Source of the DNA: Sporohalobacter salinus
Lineage (GTDB): Bacteria > Bacillota > Halanaerobiia > Halobacteroidales > Acetohalobiaceae
Reading direction: 5' to 3'
Assembly: GCF_016908635.1 (NCBI RefSeq)
Contig: NZ_JAFBEG010000002.1
Coordinates: 115,725-179,724 of the forward strand
Length of the DNA stretch: 64,000 nucleotides
Every line of letters begins with the position of its first letter. Position 1 is the stretch's first letter. The translations under genes and the position numbers were made by a program. Positions 53,019 to 60,385 of this stretch are shown here, piece by piece. A model generated the notes under the pieces. It was not told the DNA's origin. It saw only the letters and a program-made list of their open reading frames with translations, and did no database searches.

Positions 53019-53849
53019 GTGAAGAAAAAAACAATAATTTATATAGCAGGATATGGCAGGAGTGGTTCAACATTATTAGAACGCGTATTAAGTAGTAATA
53101 AAAAATTATTTGGTTTAGGAGAATTAACTAATTTTTTAGATCTAATTGAAGAAAAAAAATCTTATTGTTCTTGTGGAGAAGAGTTGAAAAAATGTAGTTT
53201 TTGGTCTAATATAATAGATAAAATTATAAGACAGAGAAATTATAATAATAATTTTAATCAAAATATATTTAGTTTTATATTTGAAGAAATTCCTAATGAT
53301 GTAGAATATGTGATAGATTCTTCTAAAACAGCTCGAACAAATTATTTTAGACCGATTAAACTTTTAAAAACTACTGATTTTGATGTAAAAATAATTCATT
53401 TAGTAAGAGATGGTAGAGGATGTATGTGGTCTAATCTTAAGGGTTCTAATAGGAAAATGGAAAAAGGATTAGATCCTAAACTTCCATTTGCAGCTTTTAG
53501 AACAATTATAGGCTGGCCTCTTGCTAATATTTCAGCTCATTTATTTCAGTTGTTTTCTACAGAAGAGAATTATTATAGAGTGAGATATGAAGATTTTGTA
53601 GAAACTCCAGGAAAGGTTCTTGAAAAAATAGGTAAATTTTTAAATGTTAATTTTGATCAGCAAATAAAAATGCTTAAAAAGCAAAAAGATATACCTGTGG
53701 GACATCAGTTATCTGGGAATAGATTAAGATCCAAAAGGAAAATTATTCTTAATAAGGATGTTAGTTGGAGAAATAATCTTACTCTTAGACATAAATTACT
53801 TTTTTGGTGTTTAAATTGGCCCCTTGCATTATTATATAATTATAAATAA
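53019..53849 (+). CDS. Sulfotransferase-family protein
   Basis: 5'-phosphosulfate loop AGYGRSGSTLLERVL (about residues 10-24), the cysteine group CSCGEELKKCSFW (about 48-60), VIDSSKTAR, the 3'-phosphate motif HLVRDGRGCMWS, and HQLSGNRLR near the end. The same features in the same order occur in the protein at 27956, so the two are paralogues of one subfamily. 276 aa. GTG 53019 follows GGAGGGA. Target unknown. Confidence 0.82.
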   Translation: MKKKTIIYIAGYGRSGSTLLERVLSSNKKLFGLGELTNFLDLIEEKKSYCSCGEELKKCSFWSNIIDKIIRQRNYNNNFNQNIFSFIFEEIPNDVEYVIDSSKTARTNYFRPIKLLKTTDFDVKIIHLVRDGRGCMWSNLKGSNRKMEKGLDPKLPFAAFRTIIGWPLANISAHLFQLFSTEENYYRVRYEDFVETPGKVLEKIGKFLNVNFDQQIKMLKKQKDIPVGHQLSGNRLRSKRKIILNKDVSWRNNLTLRHKLLFWCLNWPLALLYNYK

Positions 53850-53882
53850 TATTTTAATTAGATAGTGAGGAGATATAATCGT

Positions 53883-54443
53883 ATGATATTATCTAAAATA
53901 ATTAAGGGAGTAAGTTCTTATATAAAGCTATTTTTCTTAAAAATAATATATTTTAAAAACTTGAAGCTAAATAAATTTTGGCCTATATTTTTGGGCAAGG
54001 GGACTGATATAAATTTAAGTAATAAAGGAAGTCAATTAATTATTGAAGGGAATCTAGTTTGTAGAAATAATGTGAATTTAAAAGTTACTAATGGAAGGTT
54101 AAAAATAGGTAATAATGTTTTTTTTAATAATAATACTTCAGTAACTTGTAGAAAAAAGATTGTAATTGGTGATGATTGTTTATTTGGAGAAAGTGTTAAG
54201 GTATATGATCATGATCATAACTTTAGAAAGTCTAAATTAATAAGAACTCAAGGATTTACAGAAAAAGAAGTAGAAATTGGAAATAATGTATGGATAGGTT
54301 CTAATTCTGTTATTTTAAAAGGAGTAAATATTGGGGATAATGTAGTGATTGCCTCTGGAACAATTATTAATAAAGATATCCCCGATAATTGTATTGCGTA
54401 TAATCAAAAGAGTTTAAATATAAAATATATAGAATATAAGTAA
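53883..54443 (+). CDS. Hexapeptide-repeat acetyltransferase
   Basis: A left-handed beta-helix O-acetyltransferase of the Maa/WbbJ type. Hexapeptide strands run from about residue 45 to the end, with the catalytic region VYDHDHNFR (histidines) and EIGNNVWIGSNSVILKGVNIG, followed by ASGTIINKDIPDN. A hydrophobic, basic N-terminal segment (about 1-30) may attach it to the membrane. ATG 53883 follows GTGAGGAG. It probably acetylates a repeat-unit sugar. Confidence 0.85.
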   Translation: MILSKIIKGVSSYIKLFFLKIIYFKNLKLNKFWPIFLGKGTDINLSNKGSQLIIEGNLVCRNNVNLKVTNGRLKIGNNVFFNNNTSVTCRKKIVIGDDCLFGESVKVYDHDHNFRKSKLIRTQGFTEKEVEIGNNVWIGSNSVILKGVNIGDNVVIASGTIINKDIPDNCIAYNQKSLNIKYIEYK

Positions 54444-54459
54444 TCTTATTGTAAAGTGA

Positions 54460-54522
54460 ACTTGTTAAACAGATATGAAAATTGAGCTTAGAAAATCATA
54501 GTTTTTATCTCATTTAACAAGT
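54460..54522. repeat. Perfect terminal inverted repeat at the edge of the epimerase fragment
   Basis: ACTTGTTAAA (54460-54469) and TTTAACAAGT (54513-54522) are perfect inverted repeats. Pairing continues inward with AGATA (54471-54475) and TATCT (54506-54510), then A/T pairs. The last base of the right arm is the first base of the homology to the epimerase, so the element sits exactly on the truncation point. Confidence 0.6.
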
Positions 54523-55013
54523 CTAAATTAGCTGGAGAGAACTTATGTTATTTATATTGGAAGAATTTTGGAGTGTCGACTATATCATTAAGATATTTCA
54601 CTGTTTTTGGAGAGAGACATCGGCCAGATATGGCTTTTCATATCTTTATTAAAGAAATTTTAACAGATGGTAAGATTACTATCTTTGGTGATGGGAAGCA
54701 ATCTCGTAACTTTACTTATGTAGGTGATGTTGTACAGGCTAATATTTTAGCTGCCAAAAGTGAAGTTGAAGGTGAAATATTTAACGTTGGTGGAGCAGGA
54801 GAAAGAGTTACGTTAAATAAGACCATTGAAATTATAGAAGATATAATAGGAAAAGAAGTAGAAAAGGAATTTCAATCAGTAGCTAAAGGTGATGTAAAGC
54901 ATACCGAAGCAGATGAAACAAAAATTAGAGAAATGTTAGACTATAAACCACAAGTAGATTTACGAGAAGGATTGGAAAGAGAAGTAGAATGGCTAAAACA
55001 GATTTATAAGTAG
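54522..55013 (+). pseudogene. 5'-truncated second copy of the nucleotide-sugar epimerase
   Basis: From the TCT codon at 54522 the frame reads SKLAGENLCYLYWKNF and continues to the C-terminus in step with the full epimerase at 30153-31097. About 20 differences in 146 aligned residues, counted by eye from the GTG at 54573. The first half, including the Rossmann motif and the catalytic Tyr, is absent. The only in-frame start is GTG 54573, with poor ribosome-site spacing. An inverted repeat abuts the break. The remaining protein could not bind NAD, so it is very probably non-functional. Confidence 0.85.
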
Positions 55014-55023
55014 GAGGTTAACT

Positions 55024-56016
55024 GTGAGTAAGATTAAAGTTTTACATATAATTACTAGATTGGCCAATGGAGGAGCAGATGAAAACACTCTCTATACTAT
55101 TAATGGCTTAGATCAGGATAAATATGATATAGTTCATACTCATATTGCTAAGGCAGGGGTATTAGGTAGAATAGCTGCTAAAATGGCTGGAGTTCCTAAT
55201 ATTGTTCATGGAGTTCATGGCATTACTTTTCCTGATACTATAAATCCTATTATGAAAACACTATACAAAAATATAGAAAAATTTTGTGGTAGTTTTACAG
55301 ATAAATTTATTACTGTAGGAGAAGATATGAAACAAAAATATATAAATGCTAGAATTGGAGAACCAGAAGATTATCTTACTATTCATAGTGGAATGGAATT
55401 AGATGATTTTTATAGTGCAGCTAATAATACTTCTGATAAAATAAAACAGTTAAAAACAGAATTAGGAATTACTGAGGATGAGATTGTTGTAGGAAAGGTA
55501 TCCAAATTACAGCGTAGAAAAGGATATAGATTTTATCTGAGAGTTGCTCAGAATATTATTAAAGAATATCCCAATGTGAAATTTTTAATTGTAGGTAGTG
55601 GGCCATTAACTTCAGAATTGAAGGATAAAGTTAAGAAAATGGGCTTAGAAGATAATGTGGTATTTACAGGTTACCGGACAGATATAGCAGATGTATTTTC
55701 AATATTTGATATTAAGGTGTTAACTTCATTATGGGAAGGACTACCTCGTGTATTAGTTCAAGCTGCGGCAGTAGGAAAACCACTTATTTCTTTTAATGTT
55801 GATGGTGCTTGGGAAATAATTGATGAAGGTAAGAATGGATATATAGTTCCTATGAAGGATACAGAAGCGATGACCGAAAAATTGAAAGTCTTAATTGAAA
55901 ATAAAAGATTGAGGGAAAAAATGGGGAAATATTCTCAGCAGAAAGTTGGCGATGCTTGGAGCATAGAGAATATGGTTGAAAAAACAGATCAAATTTATCA
56001 AGATTTAATAGACTAA
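55024..56016 (+). CDS. GT4 glycosyltransferase with an internal deletion
   Basis: A family 4 transferase: VLHIITRLANGGADENTLY at the start, IVHTHIAKAGVLGRIAAKMAG, KVSKLQRRKGYRFYL and LTSLWEGLPRVLVQAAAVG. It is 330 residues, where relatives with this start are usually about 390. In those, some 60-70 residues separate the NxLDxxKYD and the IVHTH strand; here LDQDKYDIVHTH is continuous. The reading frame is kept, so it may be expressed, but part of the acceptor-side Rossmann domain is gone. GTG 55024 follows TAGGAGGT. Confidence 0.78.
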   Translation: MSKIKVLHIITRLANGGADENTLYTINGLDQDKYDIVHTHIAKAGVLGRIAAKMAGVPNIVHGVHGITFPDTINPIMKTLYKNIEKFCGSFTDKFITVGEDMKQKYINARIGEPEDYLTIHSGMELDDFYSAANNTSDKIKQLKTELGITEDEIVVGKVSKLQRRKGYRFYLRVAQNIIKEYPNVKFLIVGSGPLTSELKDKVKKMGLEDNVVFTGYRTDIADVFSIFDIKVLTSLWEGLPRVLVQAAAVGKPLISFNVDGAWEIIDEGKNGYIVPMKDTEAMTEKLKVLIENKRLREKMGKYSQQKVGDAWSIENMVEKTDQIYQDLID

Positions 56017-56081
56017 TGGGTGGTGGACTACTTAATAGATTTTAAGAGTTATTTATAATCAAAATAAAGATTAATCAAAAG

Positions 56082-56102
56082 TCCCGACGTATTTAGTCGG
56101 GA
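56082..56102 (+). terminator. Hairpin, probable terminator of the O-antigen unit
   Basis: TCCCGAC (56082-56088) pairs perfectly with GTCGGGA (56096-56102). The following sequence (TGTACTTATTTAG) is only moderately T-rich. The rest of the 327-base gap is AT-rich and holds the promoter described at 56275. Confidence 0.55.
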
Positions 56103-56270
56103 TGTACTTATTTAGATTGTTTATTATACTGCTTTCAAATTTACTTTCCTATATTACTTATCAATTCAATACTTTCTTCTAAGCTTGATATATTTATTTT
56201 AATGATAATTTTAATAATGATTCTCCTGATTAAATTAGGGCAATAATGCCTATCTTAGAAATTAATAACA

Positions 56271-56330
56271 TTTCTTGAAAAAGATATAAATATATTATAA
56301 AATTAATATTGGAATTACATTTTCAAGAAA
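56271..56330 (+). promoter_or_regulatory. Promoter embedded in an 11-base inverted repeat, before the export operon
   Basis: A promoter is visible: TTGAAA (56275-56280), a 17-base spacer, and TAAAAT (56298-56303). TTTCTTGAAAA (56271-56281) overlaps the -35 and is a perfect inverted repeat of TTTTCAAGAAA (56320-56330), which ends just before the Shine-Dalgarno AGGTGGG. It may be an operator, since the 5' UTR contains only the right arm. Confidence 0.5.
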
Positions 56331-56343
56331 AGGTGGGAATAGT

Positions 56344-57219
56344 ATGAATAAGATTAGGATTACTATGATTATATTAATTTTAGCTATAATTATAAGTTTT
56401 CAAGTAGGAGTAGCAGCCGAATATAAATTAAATACTGGAGATAGACTTTATATTTCTGTTTGGGGTCATTCTGATTTACAACAAGAAGTAGTAGTTGGCC
56501 CTGATGGGCAGATTAGCTTTCCTTTAGTTGGTAAAATTGATGCCGAAGGTTTAACAGTTAATAGGCTGGTTAAAAAACTTACTCAGAAGTTACAGAAATA
56601 TATTAAAACAAATGAATCTAGAGTTAATGTAGTAATAAGAAATTATAAGAAAATTAAAGTTATGGTTTTAGGAGAAGTAAAAAAACCTGGAGCTTATCAA
56701 ATAGTAAATGATAATAGAGTACTGGATCTTATTTCTATGGCTGGAGGAACAACAAAGATAGCAGATTTGAAGCATGTACGTTTGACTAGAGGAAATAAAT
56801 CTTTATCTATTGATTTAAAAGCATTATTGAAAGGTAAGGTTCAGGGGCAAAATTACAAGCTGCAATCAGGAGATACCTTATATGTGTCAAAAGGGATAAT
56901 TAAAGTTAATGTATTAGGAGCAGTAGGACAACCAGGGCGCTACGAAATCGAGACCGGAACAGGATTAAGAGAGATATTAGCTCAGGCTGGTGATATAACT
57001 CCGGAGGCATCTAATAAGGTCAAATATATTTCCGGAAAGAAAAAGAGGATTTTAAATTTAGAAAGGTTATTAAAAGAGGGAGAAGAAAATTTAGTTCTTC
57101 ATGATGGCGATACTATTTATGTATTAGCGAGTAAATACAACCCACATAAGCTATCCTTCTGGAAAGATTTCTTTTTCTTTGTCGGAGGGTTTAATGAGGT
57201 CAAGGATTTATTTGATTAA
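56344..57219 (+). CDS. Polysaccharide export protein (Wza-like, SLBB domains)
   Basis: A signal peptide (about residues 1-25) leads to YKLNTGDRLYISVWGHSDLQ, the Poly_export domain start, then VGPDGQISFPLVGKI. Two SLBB units follow (about 110-165, VMVLGEVKKPGAYQI; about 188-250, VNVLGAVGQPGRYEI). 291 aa, shorter than Wza, with no lipoprotein cysteine and no clear amphipathic barrel helix. It would form the periplasmic part of the export channel. Opens the export/control operon wza-wzz-kinase-phosphatase. Confidence 0.88.
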   Translation: MNKIRITMIILILAIIISFQVGVAAEYKLNTGDRLYISVWGHSDLQQEVVVGPDGQISFPLVGKIDAEGLTVNRLVKKLTQKLQKYIKTNESRVNVVIRNYKKIKVMVLGEVKKPGAYQIVNDNRVLDLISMAGGTTKIADLKHVRLTRGNKSLSIDLKALLKGKVQGQNYKLQSGDTLYVSKGIIKVNVLGAVGQPGRYEIETGTGLREILAQAGDITPEASNKVKYISGKKKRILNLERLLKEGEENLVLHDGDTIYVLASKYNPHKLSFWKDFFFFVGGFNEVKDLFD

Positions 57220-57230
57220 GGAGGTTGATG

Positions 57231-58691
57231 ATGGAAGATTTAGAAGAAGAAGTTGTAGAAATTGATTTAAGGGAATATTTTAATATTATCTTACGTCATA
57301 AATTAATTTTAATTATCTTAGTAGTTATAGCTATAGTAGGTAGTTTTTTTATTACTTCTCAATTAACCAGAATTTATCAGACTTCCACTTTATTAATGGT
57401 CAAACAGGATAAGGGTGTAGATAATTTATTTAGTCAAAAGTTACCTATAGCAGATTTAGGGAATCAAATTGATAAAGTAGCTACTTATATTCAAATTTTA
57501 CCGACGCGAAGTATTTTACAGAAAGTGATTAATGAACTTAATTTGACTAGTCCAAAAACAGATAAACTAATAACGCCTGAAAAATTAAAAAGAAAGATTA
57601 ATATATCTAGAAAGGGAGAGACAAATTTAATTACCGTTACTGTTAATTATTCTGATCCGAGAATGGCCAAAAAAATTGCTAATACATTAGTGGAAAAATT
57701 TAGAGTAGAAAATCGTAAAATAAATCAGACTCAATTAGAGGGAGCCGGGCAATTTATAACTAGTCAATTAAAGCAGGTTAAGAGTAAATTAAAGGGGATG
57801 GAAGATAAGCTTTTACAGTATAAAGAAGATAAAAATGTAGTACTTCCTGAAAAGCAGGGTGAGATGATTCTAGAAAGATTAACAGAATTACAGACTGCTC
57901 AGGCTAAAGCTGAAATAAATTTAAAGCAGAGCAAAGCTAGTTTAAAGGAAGTCAAAAAACAGTTAACCAGTCAGAATAAAAGAGTTGTTTCTGCCAAAAC
58001 AATTACTGATAATCCTTTAGTCCAACAATACCGTTCGGAATTGTCTAAACTTGAAGTAAAGTTAGCTGGTTTAAAAGAATCATATAAAGATGCTCATCCT
58101 AAAGTAATCGAAATTAAGACTAGAATTAAAAAGCTTAAGCAGAAATTACATAAGGCAGTAAAAGAAGTAGTTAGTTCTAAGACTAAAACAATTAATCCTC
58201 TTTATAGTGAGTTGAATCAAAAGTTATCTACTTTACAGACTAAAGCTATTGTTTTGAAGTCTCAATTAAAGAATTATCAACAACAGATAGAAAAGGTTAA
58301 TAATAAATTAACTACTATACCAGAAAAAGAACTTAAATTGGCTCGTTTAAAAAGAGAAAGAAAAGTAACAAAGACTGTTTATACTATGTTAAGAGAAAGA
58401 AAAGAAGAAGTCCAGATTCAAAAAGCAATGAAGACTTCTAATATTGTAGTGATTGATCCTGCGATTGTGAGAGAAGATCCAATTAAACCAAATGTTAAAT
58501 TAAATATAGTAATTGCTGTGATTTTAGCATTATTTACTGGGCTAGGAATTATATTTTTAATAGAGTATTTAGATACTACGGTGAAAACTGAAAGAGAAGT
58601 AAACCAAATCACCAATTTACCCGTGTTGGGAGTAATACCAGATATAGAAAGTATTGATCATGATCAGGGATATGGGAGAGGAGGTAAGTAA
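57231..58691 (+). CDS. Chain-length determinant / polysaccharide co-polymerase (Wzz type, GNVR domain)
   Basis: A membrane segment near residues 26-44, a long coiled-coil periplasmic region (about 160-385), and a second membrane segment near 430-450. The conserved PIKPNVKLNIVIAVILALFTGLGI stretch with its Pro-rich entry is typical of Wzz/CpsC proteins. It lacks a kinase domain; the kinase is the next gene, as in Gram-positive CpsC/CpsD pairs. ATG 57231 (or 57228) follows AAGGAGG. Ends on the first base of the kinase gene. Confidence 0.88.
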   Translation: MEDLEEEVVEIDLREYFNIILRHKLILIILVVIAIVGSFFITSQLTRIYQTSTLLMVKQDKGVDNLFSQKLPIADLGNQIDKVATYIQILPTRSILQKVINELNLTSPKTDKLITPEKLKRKINISRKGETNLITVTVNYSDPRMAKKIANTLVEKFRVENRKINQTQLEGAGQFITSQLKQVKSKLKGMEDKLLQYKEDKNVVLPEKQGEMILERLTELQTAQAKAEINLKQSKASLKEVKKQLTSQNKRVVSAKTITDNPLVQQYRSELSKLEVKLAGLKESYKDAHPKVIEIKTRIKKLKQKLHKAVKEVVSSKTKTINPLYSELNQKLSTLQTKAIVLKSQLKNYQQQIEKVNNKLTTIPEKELKLARLKRERKVTKTVYTMLRERKEEVQIQKAMKTSNIVVIDPAIVREDPIKPNVKLNIVIAVILALFTGLGIIFLIEYLDTTVKTEREVNQITNLPVLGVIPDIESIDHDQGYGRGGK

Positions 58692-59398
58692 TGAGTAGAA
58701 GAGATTCTAAGAAAGAATTTGAAGAATTAATAGTAAATCGGGAACCTAAATCACCTGTTTCCGAAGCTTATCGTGAATTGCGGACTAATCTTAGTTATCT
58801 AAACCCAGATGATCCTTTAACTAAGATTGCTATTACTAGTAGCGGTACCCAGGAAGGCAAGTCATTAACCCTAGCTAATTTAGCAATTACTCTTGCTAAT
58901 AATGAACAAGATGTAATTATTATTGATGCTGATTTAAGGAAACCAAGACAGCATGAAATTTATAATTTGCCTAAGCATAAAGGACTAAGTGATATTTTAA
59001 TAGGAGAAATTTCTTTTTTGGAAGGAGTACAGAAAACAGAGATTAATAGAGTAAAATTAATTAGCACTGGTTTTATTCCTCCTAATCCATCTGAATTAAT
59101 AAGTTCTAATAAGATGGAAGAAGTGATTAATAAAGCAGAAGAAAAAGCAGATTTTGTATTAGTGGATACACCTCCAGTCCTGCCTGTAACTGATGCTGCT
59201 ATCTTAGCTAATAAGTTAGACGGTACTTTATTAGTAGTTGCTTCTCATGAAACTGAAGAAGAGATGTTAGATAGGACTAAAGAGAAACTAGAAAAAGCCA
59301 ATGTTAATATTATTGGTGTTGTGTTAAATAAGTATCCAATTGAGACTGAAACAGATTATTATTATTCTGTGGCTAGTCAAAAAACTTTAAATGGGTGA
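58691..59398 (+). CDS. Bacterial tyrosine kinase (CpsD/CapB type)
   Basis: A BY-kinase controlling polysaccharide polymerisation and export. Walker A reads SSGTQEGKSLTLANLA (about residues 50-65), Walker A' VIIIDADLRKP, and Walker B ADFVLVDTPP. A C-terminal tyrosine cluster (DYYYSVAS) would be the autophosphorylation site. The N-terminal PVSEAYRELRTNL is the usual start. 235 aa. Partners are the Wzz-like protein upstream and the PHP phosphatase downstream. Confidence 0.93.
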   Translation: MSRRDSKKEFEELIVNREPKSPVSEAYRELRTNLSYLNPDDPLTKIAITSSGTQEGKSLTLANLAITLANNEQDVIIIDADLRKPRQHEIYNLPKHKGLSDILIGEISFLEGVQKTEINRVKLISTGFIPPNPSELISSNKMEEVINKAEEKADFVLVDTPPVLPVTDAAILANKLDGTLLVVASHETEEEMLDRTKEKLEKANVNIIGVVLNKYPIETETDYYYSVASQKTLNG

Positions 59399-59402
59399 TA
59401 AG

Positions 59403-60170
59403 ATGATAGATGTACATACTCACATTTTACCTGGAGTTGATGATGGTTTAAAGAGTAAAAGAGAAGTATTAAAAGTGGCAACTAAGGCATTTAATCAGGG
59501 AATAAAAAAGATAGTAGCTACGCCTCACTATTTACCTGGAAAAGATAACTTATCCTTTTCGGAAATAAAAGATAAAGTTTTTCATTTACAGAAGTTTTTA
59601 GAGGAAAAAGGATTTAATTTAGTTTTGCTGCCTGGAGTTGAAGTTTATATTACACCAAATGTAATTAAGCAGGTTCAACAGGGAATAATCAAAGGACTTA
59701 ATAATAGTCGATATATTTTAGTAGAATTACCTTTATATCGAATTCCTGATTATACTGATGATATCTTTTTTGATCTACAAGTACTTGGTTATACCCCTAT
59801 AATTGCTCATCCAGAGCGTTATAAACGGGTTAGACAAGATCCTAATTTGCTTTATCATTGGATTAATGAGGGGATGTTAGCTCAATTAGATGCCGGAAGT
59901 TTATTAGGAAGGTTTGGATCACAGGTAAAAAAAACAGCAGAAATTTTAGTAAGACATAATATGGTGCAATTAATTGGATCTGATCTTCATTCTACTAATC
60001 AAAGAGATGAATGTTTACCTGAAGCTATGAATTATTTGAAGAAATTGATTGGAGAGCAAGTTAATGAATATATTAGGAACGCTCAATTAGTAATTAATAA
60101 TCAAGAATTAAGAGTGAGTCAACCAAAATATTATAAAAAACGAAAGGGCTTTTTGGGAGGACTAATATGA
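59403..60170 (+). CDS. Tyrosine-protein phosphatase, PHP family (CpsB/YwqE type)
   Basis: A metal-dependent phosphatase that dephosphorylates the BY-kinase. It has IDVHTHILPGVDDG at the start, VATPHYLPG, LLPGVEVYIT, IIAHPERYKRV and LIGSDLHSTNQRD, with metal-binding His/Asp in each. About 255 residues. ATG 59403 gives the usual family start; ATG 59391 inside the kinase end is possible. The CpsB-CpsD pairing is typical of Firmicutes. Confidence 0.92.
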   Translation: MIDVHTHILPGVDDGLKSKREVLKVATKAFNQGIKKIVATPHYLPGKDNLSFSEIKDKVFHLQKFLEEKGFNLVLLPGVEVYITPNVIKQVQQGIIKGLNNSRYILVELPLYRIPDYTDDIFFDLQVLGYTPIIAHPERYKRVRQDPNLLYHWINEGMLAQLDAGSLLGRFGSQVKKTAEILVRHNMVQLIGSDLHSTNQRDECLPEAMNYLKKLIGEQVNEYIRNAQLVINNQELRVSQPKYYKKRKGFLGGLI

Positions 60171-60385
60171 CCTTAGAATATATTAGATTTATGACGTGCA
60201 TAGTTAATATAGGGGTCTTTATTTTTTATGGTGGTTTGTTATTTCTTGGAAATAAATATAATGTAAAGCTAGAATTGTCTTATAAGTTATTTATTATCTG
60301 GTTAGGTAGTCTAAGTCTAGGAGTATTAATAGGAATAGATTTTTGGTTACAGGGGCTGAAAAGGACTTTTGAATTTTTGCTATGA
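60167..60385 (+). CDS. Small membrane protein, unknown function
   Basis: 72 residues with two predicted membrane segments (about 7-27 and 39-57) and few charges between. ATG 60167 overlaps the phosphatase stop (ATGA), with GGGAGGA upstream, and the gene overlaps the next start by four bases, so it is coupled to its neighbours. I know no family. It may assist assembly or localisation of the export machinery. Confidence 0.6.
   Translation: MTLEYIRFMTCIVNIGVFIFYGGLLFLGNKYNVKLELSYKLFIIWLGSLSLGVLIGIDFWLQGLKRTFEFLL

Noticed and set aside
54573-55013. A functional short epimerase from GTG 54573
   Set aside because: It lacks the NAD-binding motif and the catalytic YxxxK, and the start has no properly spaced ribosome site.
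56190-56240. AATGATAATTTTAATAATGATT, resembling a Fur box
   Set aside because: Only a partial match in very AT-rich sequence, more than 100 bases from the gene and with no iron-related neighbour.
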